Shown: positions 14,623-22,431, numbered from the stretch's first letter. The stretch: DNA of 24,165 nucleotides from Microgenomates group bacterium (GCA_009776965.1 WRMU01000002.1:1-24165); one strand, 5' to 3'. Numbers and translations: made by a program. The notes: generated by a model from the letters alone, not told the origin.

Positions 14623-15168
14623 ATGTCCGACACATTAAAAGTTTTAATCGAAATCCCTCGAGGATCGCGAGTGAAATATGAGCTCAATGAGGAGACGCTG
14701 GAGATGGAAGTGGATCGAGTGATGCCGACGATGATGGGTTATCCGATGGATTATGGTTTGATTGAGGGGACGGCAGGAGAGGATGGTGATGCTCTGGACG
14801 CGCTGGTGTTTATTTCCGAGCCGGTGATATCGGGGGTGTTTTTGAAATGCAAGATGATTGGAGTGTTGGAGATGGAAGACGAGGAAGGGATTGATCATAA
14901 GATTGTGGTGGTGCCGGCAAAGGCCAAGATTGACCCGATCTGCGGAGAGTGGGAGTCGATCAAAGATATTCCTGAGGCCAGAAAAGCGCAAATCAAACAT
15001 TTCTTCGAGCATTATAAAGATTTGGAGAAGGGGAAGTGGGTGAAATTGAATGGCTGGCATGATGCCAAGCGAGCGGAGGAGATTTATAAGGCGGGAGTGA
15101 AAAGATATGAGGAGGAGATGGAAGACTGCGATTGTGGTTGCAAGGGGAAGTGCGCCGAGTGTAAATAG
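14623..15168 (+). CDS. ppa: Inorganic pyrophosphatase, family I, with Cys-rich tail
   Basis: It hydrolyses pyrophosphate to phosphate, pulling biosynthetic reactions forward. The 181-residue product has the family I pattern: IEIPRGSRVKYELNEET, MGYPMDYGLIEGT, the metal-binding signature DGDALDALV (Ala where Pro is usual), and HFFEHYKDLEKGKWVKLNGW. The start at 14623 is chosen because AAAGGTGA precedes it; a GTG two codons upstream is possible. The last 15 residues, EDCDCGCKGKCAECK, hold five cysteines and are not part of the usual enzyme; they resemble a small metal-binding tail. It sits between gyrB (14-nt gap) and gyrA (8-nt gap), so all three are probably cotranscribed. Confidence 0.95.
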   Translation: MSDTLKVLIEIPRGSRVKYELNEETLEMEVDRVMPTMMGYPMDYGLIEGTAGEDGDALDALVFISEPVISGVFLKCKMIGVLEMEDEEGIDHKIVVVPAKAKIDPICGEWESIKDIPEARKAQIKHFFEHYKDLEKGKWVKLNGWHDAKRAEEIYKAGVKRYEEEMEDCDCGCKGKCAECK

Positions 15169-15176
15169 AAAAAAGT

Positions 15177-17870
15177 ATGTCAGAGGAGAAGAACACCATC
15201 ACCATCGAGAACGTTGACGAAGAAGTGGTGGATATGGAGGAGCTGGCTTATGTGCAGGATGAGGTGGTGGATTCTCCTTTTGGCAAACTTAAAACTCGAG
15301 GTATTGTTAAGGAGATGGAGACGTCTTATCTTAACTATGCGATGAGCGTGATTGTGGCGCGGGCACTGCCAGACGTGAGGGATGGATTAAAGCCGGTGCA
15401 TCGGCGCATTCTCTATATGATGAGCAAAGCGGGGATGCACTACTCGAGTCCGCATAAGAAATGCGCGCGGATTGTGGGGGACGTGATGGGACGCTATCAT
15501 CCGCATGGCGACTCCTCGATTTATATGGCGCTAGTGCGGCTGGCACAAGACTTCTCGATGCGCTATCCGCTGATTGACGGGCAGGGAAACTTTGGCTCGA
15601 TTGATGGCGATGCGCCAGCGGCGATGCGCTACACCGAGGCGCGGCTGGCGAAGATTGCGGCGGCGATGACGGATGATCTGGATAAGGAGACGGTATTGAT
15701 GGTGGATAATTATAATGGTGAGCTCAAAGAGCCCTCGGTGTTGCCGGGGAGATTGCCCAATTTGCTATTAATGGGGTCGGAAGGGATTGCGGTTGGGATG
15801 GCGACCAAGATTCCGACGCATAATTTGGTTGAGGTGTGTCAGGCGGTGAGGGCGATGATTGAGGTGGGGAGTGTGGGGGCGGGGGCGGACAAAGAAATGT
15901 TTACTTTTGAGCTGCCGAGCGACTCGAGTAAGATCTCGACGGAGTCGGATTTGATTGATAAGGTGGTGGAGGCCTCACCGGAGGATATTGCGGGAGTGTT
16001 TTCCTCGACTATCTCCCATGATGAAATTATGACCTATATTAAGGGGCCGGACTTCCCCACTGGCGGGATTATTTATGACGCCAAGGCTATTTCTGAGGCT
16101 TATGCCACGGGGCGAGGGAGAATTATTACCAGAGCCAAGGCTGAGATTGTGGAGAGTAAGAAGGGAGGCTTTCAGATTGTGGCGACGGAGATTCCCTATC
16201 AAGTGAATAAGACAAAGTTAATCGAGAAAATTGCCCAGTTGGTGAAGGATAAGCGGATTGTGGGAATTAGAGACATCAATGATTACTCGGACAGGAAGGG
16301 ACTGAATGTCACTATCGACCTCAAGAAAGACGCGAAACCAAAAGTGATTTTGAATAAGTTGTTTCAACTCTCCGAGTTCCAGACCTCTTTTTCGCTAAAC
16401 ATGGTGGCCTTGAACTCGCAGGGGGTGCCGCAGCTGATGAACTTGAAGCAAGTGTTGCGTGAATATGTTACTCATCGAGAGCTGGTGATTATTAAGAGGA
16501 GTCAGTTTGAGCTAGTGAAGGCGCGCAATAGAGCGCATATTCTCGAGGGATTATTGATTGCTCTGGATAATATTGACGCGGTGATTAAGACAATTAGGGA
16601 GAGTTATGATGATGCGAAGGAAAAATTGATGGAGAAGTTTAAGCTCTCGGAGGTGCAGGCGCTAGCAATTTTGGAAATGCAGCTTAAGAGGCTGCAGGGA
16701 CTAGAGCGAGATAAACTCGAGGAGGAATATAAACAGATCCAACAAACGATTATTCAATTATTAACTTTGCTAAATGACCCCAAGAAGATTTTGGCGAAGC
16801 TGAGTGAGGAGACGCAGGAGCTGATTGATGCTTATGGCGATGAGCGGCGGACGAAAGTGATGAAGGCGAAGGTGGGTGAGTTTAGTGAGGAGGATTTGAT
16901 TAGTAATGAGACAGCGATTGTGACCTTGACCCAGACTGGATATATCAAGAGGCTGAGTCCGGATAGTTTCCGTGCTCAGAGCAGGGGCGGGAAGGGGGCG
17001 ACGGGAGTGAAGATGAAGGAGGAGGACGTGGTGAAGAATCTGCTGACGGTGAAAACGCATGATTATATTATGCTGTTCACGACTTTGGGGAGGGTGTTTA
17101 AGTTGCGGGCTTTTGAGATACCGGAGGCGTCGCGCCAAGCTAAGGGGACGGCGGTGGTGAATCTGATTAGTTTGAAGGCAGACGAGAAAGTGGATAATAT
17201 TTTGATTGTGGATCCGAGCAAAGATGCGGACAAGTATGTGGCGTTGGTGACGCGGATGGGGTTGGTGAAAAAGACGGCGGTGAAGCTGTTTGATAATATT
17301 CGCCAGAACGGAATTATTGCGATTGATTTGAATAAAGATGATAATTTAGTCTGGGGAAAGATTACTACTGGCGAGGATGATATTATGCTGATTACGCGAA
17401 AGGGCAAGTCGATTAGGTTTAGCGAAAAAGAAGTTAAGAGCTCGGCGCGGGATACGAAGGGGGTGAAGGGGATTGCGCTGGAGAGGGAGGATTATGTGGT
17501 GGGGGTGGAGAGTATTAATCAAGAGGAGAAAAATAATGATAATGCGCAGCACTTGCTAGTGGTGACGGAAAATGGGCTGGGCAAGAGGACGAAGCTGAGC
17601 GAGTATCCGCTACAGAAGCGCTCGGGGATGGGGGTGAAGGTTTCGGAAGTGACGGCTAAGACGGGTCGAGTGGCGATGGCGGGCAAGACGAATAAACAGA
17701 GTGAGGAGCTGATTATCTCGACGCAGCTGGGGCAGACGATTAAGTTGTCGCTGGAGGATAAGAGTGTGCCGGTGTTGAGTCGTGCCACACAAGGAGTGAT
17801 TTTGATTAGACCAGAAAAAGGCGACAGTGTTGTGACGGCGACAGTTACCATCAAGCAAGAGCTCGCCTAA
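15177..17870 (+). CDS. gyrA: DNA gyrase subunit A
   Basis: GyrA cuts and rejoins DNA and wraps it. The 897-residue product has the breakage-reunion domain with catalytic Y152 (AAMRYTEARL) and the HPHGDSSIY loop at 108-116, the coiled-coil gate (about 400-520), and a C-terminal beta-propeller with the GyrA box QSRGGKGATG at 601-610, which supports gyrase rather than topoisomerase IV. At the position equal to E. coli D87 of the quinolone-binding region there is Met117 (the S83 equivalent is Ser113). The N-terminus has about 35 extra acidic residues. The final LA and stop codon (17868-17870) are formed by repeat A9. Third gene of gyrB-ppa-gyrA. Confidence 0.95.
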   Translation: MSEEKNTITIENVDEEVVDMEELAYVQDEVVDSPFGKLKTRGIVKEMETSYLNYAMSVIVARALPDVRDGLKPVHRRILYMMSKAGMHYSSPHKKCARIVGDVMGRYHPHGDSSIYMALVRLAQDFSMRYPLIDGQGNFGSIDGDAPAAMRYTEARLAKIAAAMTDDLDKETVLMVDNYNGELKEPSVLPGRLPNLLLMGSEGIAVGMATKIPTHNLVEVCQAVRAMIEVGSVGAGADKEMFTFELPSDSSKISTESDLIDKVVEASPEDIAGVFSSTISHDEIMTYIKGPDFPTGGIIYDAKAISEAYATGRGRIITRAKAEIVESKKGGFQIVATEIPYQVNKTKLIEKIAQLVKDKRIVGIRDINDYSDRKGLNVTIDLKKDAKPKVILNKLFQLSEFQTSFSLNMVALNSQGVPQLMNLKQVLREYVTHRELVIIKRSQFELVKARNRAHILEGLLIALDNIDAVIKTIRESYDDAKEKLMEKFKLSEVQALAILEMQLKRLQGLERDKLEEEYKQIQQTIIQLLTLLNDPKKILAKLSEETQELIDAYGDERRTKVMKAKVGEFSEEDLISNETAIVTLTQTGYIKRLSPDSFRAQSRGGKGATGVKMKEEDVVKNLLTVKTHDYIMLFTTLGRVFKLRAFEIPEASRQAKGTAVVNLISLKADEKVDNILIVDPSKDADKYVALVTRMGLVKKTAVKLFDNIRQNGIIAIDLNKDDNLVWGKITTGEDDIMLITRKGKSIRFSEKEVKSSARDTKGVKGIALEREDYVVGVESINQEEKNNDNAQHLLVVTENGLGKRTKLSEYPLQKRSGMGVKVSEVTAKTGRVAMAGKTNKQSEELIISTQLGQTIKLSLEDKSVPVLSRATQGVILIRPEKGDSVVTATVTIKQELA

Positions 17871-17998
17871 ATCGGTATTTTCATCGTTGAAAGTCTCGAG
17901 CACAGCTCGAGAGGTAAAAAGCGATTCTCAACGTACGTAAAGTACGTATCGAATCTCTTTTTCCTTTCAACTTCGAAAATCCTCGATTTATGCTTCGC
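17861..17998 (+). repeat. Family A palindromic element, complete (A9), supplying the gyrA stop codon
   Basis: Core 17866-17988 is identical to A8, but the outer arms are GCTCGCC and ATGCTTCGC as in A4 and A5. The TAA of CCTAAATCGG is the gyrA stop codon. Confidence 0.9.
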
Positions 17999-18027
17999 TT
18001 TAACGTTTGGGTCTCTTAAAATTATTT

Positions 18028-18062
18028 TAATATTTTCTCTCTCAAGTGTCCACTTTTCAAGT
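18028..18062 (+). repeat. Family B element, left part only (B3)
   Basis: TAATATTTTCTCTCTCAAG followed by TGTCCACTTTTCAAG matches the left arms of B1 and B2. The matching right arm with the second GTGTCC is not found downstream; the C hairpin follows instead. Confidence 0.7.
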
Positions 18063-18070
18063 TGTGAATA

Positions 18071-18231
18071 GAGAACTAATTCATTTTTCTTATTCCGAGT
18101 TCGCAAGACGAAACATATTTTTCGGGTTGCTAGAAGATGACTTGCAGGGCGTTAGCCCTGACTTTCTTCTAGCCACCAGCGAAAAATACTGTCGTTTGCT
18201 CTCTAGTCATAATAAAAATAAACTAGTTCTC
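18071..18231 (+). repeat. Large nested palindrome (element C)
   Basis: Four nested stems: GAGAACTA..TT.ATTTTT (18071-18089) with AAAAATAAACTAGTTCTC (18214-18231); ATTTTTCG (18117-18124) with CGAAAAAT (18180-18187); CTAGAAG (18130-18136) with CTTCTAG (18166-18172); CAGGGC (18145-18150) with GCCCTG (18155-18160), loop GTTA. Total about 161 bp, one copy in this window. The short frames that cross it on both strands are not credible genes. Confidence 0.8.
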
Positions 18232-18360
18232 TATACATTAATATGATTTCAATTTTTTAGTATCAAACCTTGATATACCAGTCTTTTTTTGCATAACTCC
18301 AGATTAGGCAGACGGAGGGATGAGAGTGCCAGAGGCCCGTCTGGAAAGCTGAAGATTTTG

Positions 18361-18382
18361 AAAGCTTGATATATCAAGCTTT
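18361..18382. terminator. 22-bp perfect palindrome, possible terminator of the kinase gene
   Basis: AAAGCTTGATATATCAAGCT followed by TT is a perfect palindrome 17 bp beyond the kinase stop codon on the - strand. The arms end in three to four T or A on both sides, so it could end transcription from either side, but the T-runs are short. TTGATATA also occurs at 18270. Confidence 0.4.
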
Positions 18383-18398
18383 TCCTCGAGAAATCATT

Positions 18399-19391
18399 TT
18401 AGCAGTCGAGTTGGTCGAGTGCGGAGTTTTGAATATTGGCGATGATGTCTGGGGTGAGGGTAATGCCCGCTAACTGCAGAGCACACAGGGCGGCGCCGGC
18501 GGCGGGAGGAATAGTGGGGATAAAAGTGGTGGCGCTGGGGAGACGTTCGCGGAGGCATTCTGGGAAGATATGGGCGGCTGGCTCTCGAGTGATGACACTG
18601 CCGGTGATGCCGAGCTTGATGTCGGCGGTGGGCAGCTGGAGTTTGTTGACGACAGCGACGATGAGCTCAACTCCTGCTCTCAGGGCTTGGTAAAAAATCT
18701 GTTGGGCAATAACATCACCGCCTAGAGCAGCTTGAGCTACCAACGGCGCTAAAGCCGCAATCTTGGTTTTTTCTTGGCGATCGGAGTGGAGCCAAGCGGA
18801 GAGATCGCCATACTCCTTAATTTTGAGGTGGGTGAAAATGAGTTCGCGCAAAGCGGCGGCGTCGCTATCGCGGCCGTCGATCCCGCGGATAATACGCTTA
18901 AGAGCGAGAAGGCCTAAATGATAGCCGCTGCCCTCATCGGTCAAAACCCAATCTAAGCCGCCGGCGACGGCTTCTTTATTATCGGCAGTGCGGCCATAAC
19001 ATTTGGAACCGGTGCCACAAACGAAGACGACGCCGGATCCGCCAAAAAAGGCGGCTGCATGGAGGGCACTAGTATCGCTTTGGATTTCTAGCTTTTGAAA
19101 CTTCACCGCGTCAAAATTATGAGTAATAAGCTGCTCGGCTATTTTTTGCTCTTTAGGAGAGTTAATTCCCGATGCACCAATAAAAATAGCTTCGTAGTTT
19201 GGCTCCTGATTTATCTTGGCAGCGGCAGCGATGAGAGTGGATTGGAGGTTGACGATGGCAGCAGCACCTTGGGCGATAATGCTGCCAGAACCACCCTTGC
19301 TAAAGGCGAGAAAATGACCAGAAGCGTCAATGACGAAACAGCGAGTGGTGGTGCCGCCAGCGTCGATGCCGGCAAAGAGTTTTTGGGACAT
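18399..19391 (-). CDS. BadF/BadG-family ATPase, probable N-acetylglucosamine kinase
   Basis: The 330-residue protein belongs to the ASKHA fold. Phosphate-1 motif GIDAGGTTTRCFVID starts at residue 8 with D10, a catalytic-type Asp is D106 (QSDTSALHAA), phosphate-2 motif is GTGSKCYG at 126-133, and GGLDWVLTDEGSGYHLG at 144-160 matches the N-acetylglucosamine kinase (NagK) type of the BadF/BadG/BcrA family. It would phosphorylate an amino sugar, for example GlcNAc freed from peptidoglycan, in the cytoplasm. Its ATG overlaps the stop codon of the upstream metalloprotease-like gene by one base (TGATG), so the two are coupled. The substrate is inferred. Confidence 0.82.
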   Translation of the reverse strand: MSQKLFAGIDAGGTTTRCFVIDASGHFLAFSKGGSGSIIAQGAAAIVNLQSTLIAAAAKINQEPNYEAIFIGASGINSPKEQKIAEQLITHNFDAVKFQKLEIQSDTSALHAAAFFGGSGVVFVCGTGSKCYGRTADNKEAVAGGLDWVLTDEGSGYHLGLLALKRIIRGIDGRDSDAAALRELIFTHLKIKEYGDLSAWLHSDRQEKTKIAALAPLVAQAALGGDVIAQQIFYQALRAGVELIVAVVNKLQLPTADIKLGITGSVITREPAAHIFPECLRERLPSATTFIPTIPPAAGAALCALQLAGITLTPDIIANIQNSALDQLDC

Positions 19392-20563
19392 CAGAATAGC
19401 ATATCGTATAAGGATCTAAAGAGGAGGGGTTTGGGGTCGGGCCTTTGGGCGACTGCGGCTGCTACCGCATCAAGTTGATCGGGAGTGATGGGCTGAGGGG
19501 GAGGGAGGGTCTCGTCTTGGAAATGATCGGAGAGGAGAGAGAGCGGGGTGGCATGGGGGTCGGCCATGATGAGGCTGGGCCAGTTGGGCTCTAGTCTCTC
19601 GAGGAGAGCACAAGCGAAGATGCCGATATTATAGCCTTCTTTGACTAGGCCGTGTTTGAGGTAAACATCCTCGCGAGTGGCCAAGAGAGAGAAAGCGCGG
19701 TCGAGGTCGGCTTGATCCTTAATTTGGTCTGGGTAGCCGATATAGAGGCCGGTGACAACTTCGTAATAATTGGCGACACCTTCTATGCGGTCGAGATAGA
19801 GGGAGTTTTGATAATCCTCGGGGAATTGGGACTTCCAGTCCTCATAGGTGGCGAGGGCGTCGAGAATTGATGAGGTGTCGTTGGGGTTGCTAACAGCTTT
19901 CATGAGCTGGCGTTGGAGCTGAGCGCGAGCGGCCCGAGCGGCCGTTTCCTCGAGAAACTCGCTGCGAGAGCGATTGGGGACTTCGTCCATGACTTGCCAT
20001 TTTGAGCCGCCCTGCTCGAGAAAATGGAAGCTTTCGTGGGTGAGAAAGAGGATGGTGTCGTGGGTTCCGAGATGGAGATATTTTTGCCATTTAAGATAGT
20101 TGGTCAGATCTTGTCTGGAAAGAGCATAGTACATGCCGCCATCGAAAAAACTAAAGCCGTCCACATAAGCTTGGCGGGAGAAACCATAGCTTAGAGCCTG
20201 AGATTTCGGGAGGGAGGTGATGGCGCCGTCGGGTTCGATCAGCCAAAACTTATTTTGTCCAATACTTTCGATAATTATTGATTGATCGAGTACTGTGTTT
20301 TCGGGCCAGAGCGTGGGGGCGAGGTCATTATAGCGTTTTAGCTGGGAGGCGAGCAGGGGGAGAAATGCTTCGATGGTGGTGGGTTGATTTTCCTGAGGGC
20401 CGAGGGTGAGGACACCGTCGGTGGCGGCAGCGATAGTGGGGACGGAGGAGGTGGCTTCGGGGAAGAAAACTTTATGGGCGAGGAAGACGCCGCCATAGAC
20501 GAGGACGGTGGGGATGGCGATGATGAGGGCTAAAACTTTTAATGGTTTGGGGATTTTTTTCAT
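19391..20563 (-). CDS. Membrane-anchored HExxH metalloprotease-like protein
   Basis: The 390-residue product starts with a basic tip and one membrane helix (about 8-30), leaving the rest outside the cytoplasm. HESFH at 176-180 is an HExxH zinc motif, and E261 in RIEGVANYYE, about 80 residues later, is a good candidate for the third ligand of a gluzincin. Residues between include EFLEETAARAARAQLQRQ. I do not recognise a named family, so peptidase activity is inferred from the motif. It is coupled to the sugar kinase downstream, which could point to envelope recycling. The ATG at 20563 lies 8 nt after an extended -10, so the mRNA is probably leaderless. Confidence 0.72.
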   Translation of the reverse strand: MKKIPKPLKVLALIIAIPTVLVYGGVFLAHKVFFPEATSSVPTIAAATDGVLTLGPQENQPTTIEAFLPLLASQLKRYNDLAPTLWPENTVLDQSIIIESIGQNKFWLIEPDGAITSLPKSQALSYGFSRQAYVDGFSFFDGGMYYALSRQDLTNYLKWQKYLHLGTHDTILFLTHESFHFLEQGGSKWQVMDEVPNRSRSEFLEETAARAARAQLQRQLMKAVSNPNDTSSILDALATYEDWKSQFPEDYQNSLYLDRIEGVANYYEVVTGLYIGYPDQIKDQADLDRAFSLLATREDVYLKHGLVKEGYNIGIFACALLERLEPNWPSLIMADPHATPLSLLSDHFQDETLPPPQPITPDQLDAVAAAVAQRPDPKPLLFRSLYDMLF

Positions 20564-20571
20564 ATGGGGAG

Positions 20572-20580
20572 ATTATAACA
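20572..20580 (-). promoter_or_regulatory. Extended -10 promoter of the protease-kinase pair (leaderless)
   Basis: TGtTATAAT on the - strand, 8 nt before the ATG at 20563. It lies in the 35 bp between rloB and the protease gene. Confidence 0.65.
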
Positions 20581-20598
20581 TTTTAATTAACACTCGCA

Positions 20599-21195
20599 TT
20601 ATTTCAACTCCAAATCCTTCAACCGCTTAGTTAATTTTTGCACTGTTAAAAACGGTGACTTAGTATGATTATCGCGTTGATTAGAATTGACGACGGCATT
20701 CTTAATTAGTCCCTCCGGATCGTTAAAAATTGCTTCCTCCAGCCATTTTAGATCAGTTTTGTTATATACACCTGCTAAGCCATATCGGCTGCCATGTTTG
20801 GCGAGCTTGGCGATGATCACATCGACTTTGGTATCTTTGGCCGGCTCAAAGTGTTGTAGTAAGTATGACTCAAATTGAGGTTGAGAGAATCCTAGGAGCA
20901 CATGGTGTGTTTTTGCGTATTCGGTTAATTCTGGATAGCTCAGGGTCATTTCGTCATTGTCACACACAGCCCAAGTTTCGATATCAGTTGTTTCGAACCC
21001 GTCGCCATAATACTCCGCAAGTTTCACTCTTTCTTTGACACAACGATCAACTAGCTTTTTGTGTTGTTGGACTACTTTCTGTACCTTAATGTTGGTGACT
21101 GCACTAATGCGCAACAATCGAATCAAAATATCAAAGTAAGTTTGTTCGGTTTTACCCTCGCAGCAGATCAGAATGGCGCGAGGGGTCTTTGTCAT
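20599..21195 (-). CDS. rloB: RloB-like protein (AbiLii-type), Toprim-like effector
   Basis: The 198-residue product shows the RloB layout: an N-terminal strand and acidic motif ILICCEGKTEQTYFD (E13), a DxD at D79/D81 in WAVCDNDE, and QFESYLLQHF near 107-116, equal to the family's (N/P)xFExWLLLHF motif. The C-terminus is basic. RloB proteins are considered Toprim-like nucleases and act with an AAA ATPase in abortive-infection systems such as AbiL. Its ATG follows the ATPase stop codon with no gap (TAAATG), a strong sign of a two-gene system. Composition lacks the strong strand skew of the flanking genes. Nuclease activity is inferred. Confidence 0.85.
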   Translation of the reverse strand: MTKTPRAILICCEGKTEQTYFDILIRLLRISAVTNIKVQKVVQQHKKLVDRCVKERVKLAEYYGDGFETTDIETWAVCDNDEMTLSYPELTEYAKTHHVLLGFSQPQFESYLLQHFEPAKDTKVDVIIAKLAKHGSRYGLAGVYNKTDLKWLEEAIFNDPEGLIKNAVVNSNQRDNHTKSPFLTVQKLTKRLKDLELK

Positions 21196-22413
21196 TTAGA
21201 CGTCCAATCTAATTTTGGGAACTGCTCCGTAAATGCCTTGTCTGTACCGTTTTTCAAATGACTCTCCCTCCCTTACTGATTTACTAGTAAGGGGGGTAAT
21301 GATCGACTCCTCATCTAGGTTTTTTTCAACGAAAATAATATCTTCACGACTTAAAGTACCTTCATCTCGAGACATCAAATAGGTGTTGTGGGTATTGAGT
21401 ATAAGCTTGGCGTTGCCTTTATTTCGCTTATATAAGGCGATTATTGAATTGGCCAATTTGGGATGCAAATAAGCTCCAAACTCGTCGATATACACGGTTT
21501 TACCTCTATTAACAGCGTCAATTATCGGTACAATAATTTCAAAAAACTTTTGTGTCCCCATTGATTCTTGACTGCCAAAGTCGAAGCCAATCTGTCCAGT
21601 AACCCTTCTTCCTTCATCTCTGACGACATGAACAGTGTGGGTAAGTAGGCCACCACTAGCCCTCATATTGTTCTTTATTTCCTCAGTAAATGGTAGCTGG
21701 GAAATCATTTCCTCGGGGAGCGGAGCCGGCTGAATCAAAAAGTCGCGAATAGTAAAATCACTAAGTTTGAGCATTTCCAAAGCCTGCTGTCTTAACTCCT
21801 GATTTTGATTTATGAGAAAGATGGCTAGACCGGCAATATTGCCGTCTCCGCCATGGATAATATAGAGAGAATCCATTAAAGAAAAGAGGATGTTGGAATA
21901 CTCGTTATTATCTTCTCTGGCTTTAGTGATAAGGAGGGTTTCGGCTCTAGTTTTATCGGCGAGCTTCTTATTAAATCCATACTCACCAGCCTTGGAGCTT
22001 AGGTTCTTGTCTTTATCGCGAGAAAAAATCACTTTATATTTATCAGTATCGCTGTTTTTTTCTCTTAGAATCTCACTGGTGACCATTTCTTTATTAACTG
22101 CAAAAGAGTAAATAAAAATACGATTATTGGAGTTAAACTTCAACTCAAATGCAGAGTCCTCTTGATTAGAGCCTACTCGCAACTGAAACGGATCATATAG
22201 AGTGCGGCTATTTGCCAAGGCTGATTTTTCAATAAACTCTTTAATCGTCCATAAGGCTTTTGCAGTATTCGATTTACCGCCGGCATTGGGACCAAAAATA
22301 GCTGTAACCTGACGAGCATCGTTGTCGTCATCGCTAAAATTAATTAATTGGGTATTATAAAACGATCTAAAGTTGGTAATCTTTAGACTCAAAAGCTGGA
22401 CTTTATTTGTCAT
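21196..22413 (-). CDS. RloA/AbiLi-like AAA ATPase (AAA_15/AAA_21 type)
   Basis: The 405-residue product begins with LLSLKITNFRSFYNTQLINF, the usual start of OLD/RecF-like ATPases. Walker A is GPNAGGKS (41-48), an ABC-type signature SMGTQ lies at 284-288, Walker B is TVYIDE (306-311, D310/E311), and the switch histidine is H342 in LNTHNTYL. The end FEKRYRQGIYGAVPKI is typical of the family. With RloB directly downstream it forms an AbiL/RloAB-like antiviral pair, where the ATPase is thought to sense or restrain and the RloB partner to execute. The alternative, a housekeeping SMC-like ATPase, does not fit the pairing. Confidence 0.88.
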   Translation of the reverse strand: MTNKVQLLSLKITNFRSFYNTQLINFSDDDNDARQVTAIFGPNAGGKSNTAKALWTIKEFIEKSALANSRTLYDPFQLRVGSNQEDSAFELKFNSNNRIFIYSFAVNKEMVTSEILREKNSDTDKYKVIFSRDKDKNLSSKAGEYGFNKKLADKTRAETLLITKAREDNNEYSNILFSLMDSLYIIHGGDGNIAGLAIFLINQNQELRQQALEMLKLSDFTIRDFLIQPAPLPEEMISQLPFTEEIKNNMRASGGLLTHTVHVVRDEGRRVTGQIGFDFGSQESMGTQKFFEIIVPIIDAVNRGKTVYIDEFGAYLHPKLANSIIALYKRNKGNAKLILNTHNTYLMSRDEGTLSREDIIFVEKNLDEESIITPLTSKSVREGESFEKRYRQGIYGAVPKIRLDV

Positions 22414-22422
22414 AGAAGGGTT

Positions 22423-22431
22423 ATTATAACA
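22423..22431 (-). promoter_or_regulatory. Extended -10 promoter of the ATPase-RloB operon
   Basis: TGtTATAAT on the - strand, 9 nt before the ATG at 22413, so the leader is at most two or three nt and no Shine-Dalgarno site is present. Confidence 0.65.

Noticed and set aside
18046..18246. Short open frames on both strands through element C
   Set aside because: They follow the palindrome sequence, have no start signals and no recognisable domain.
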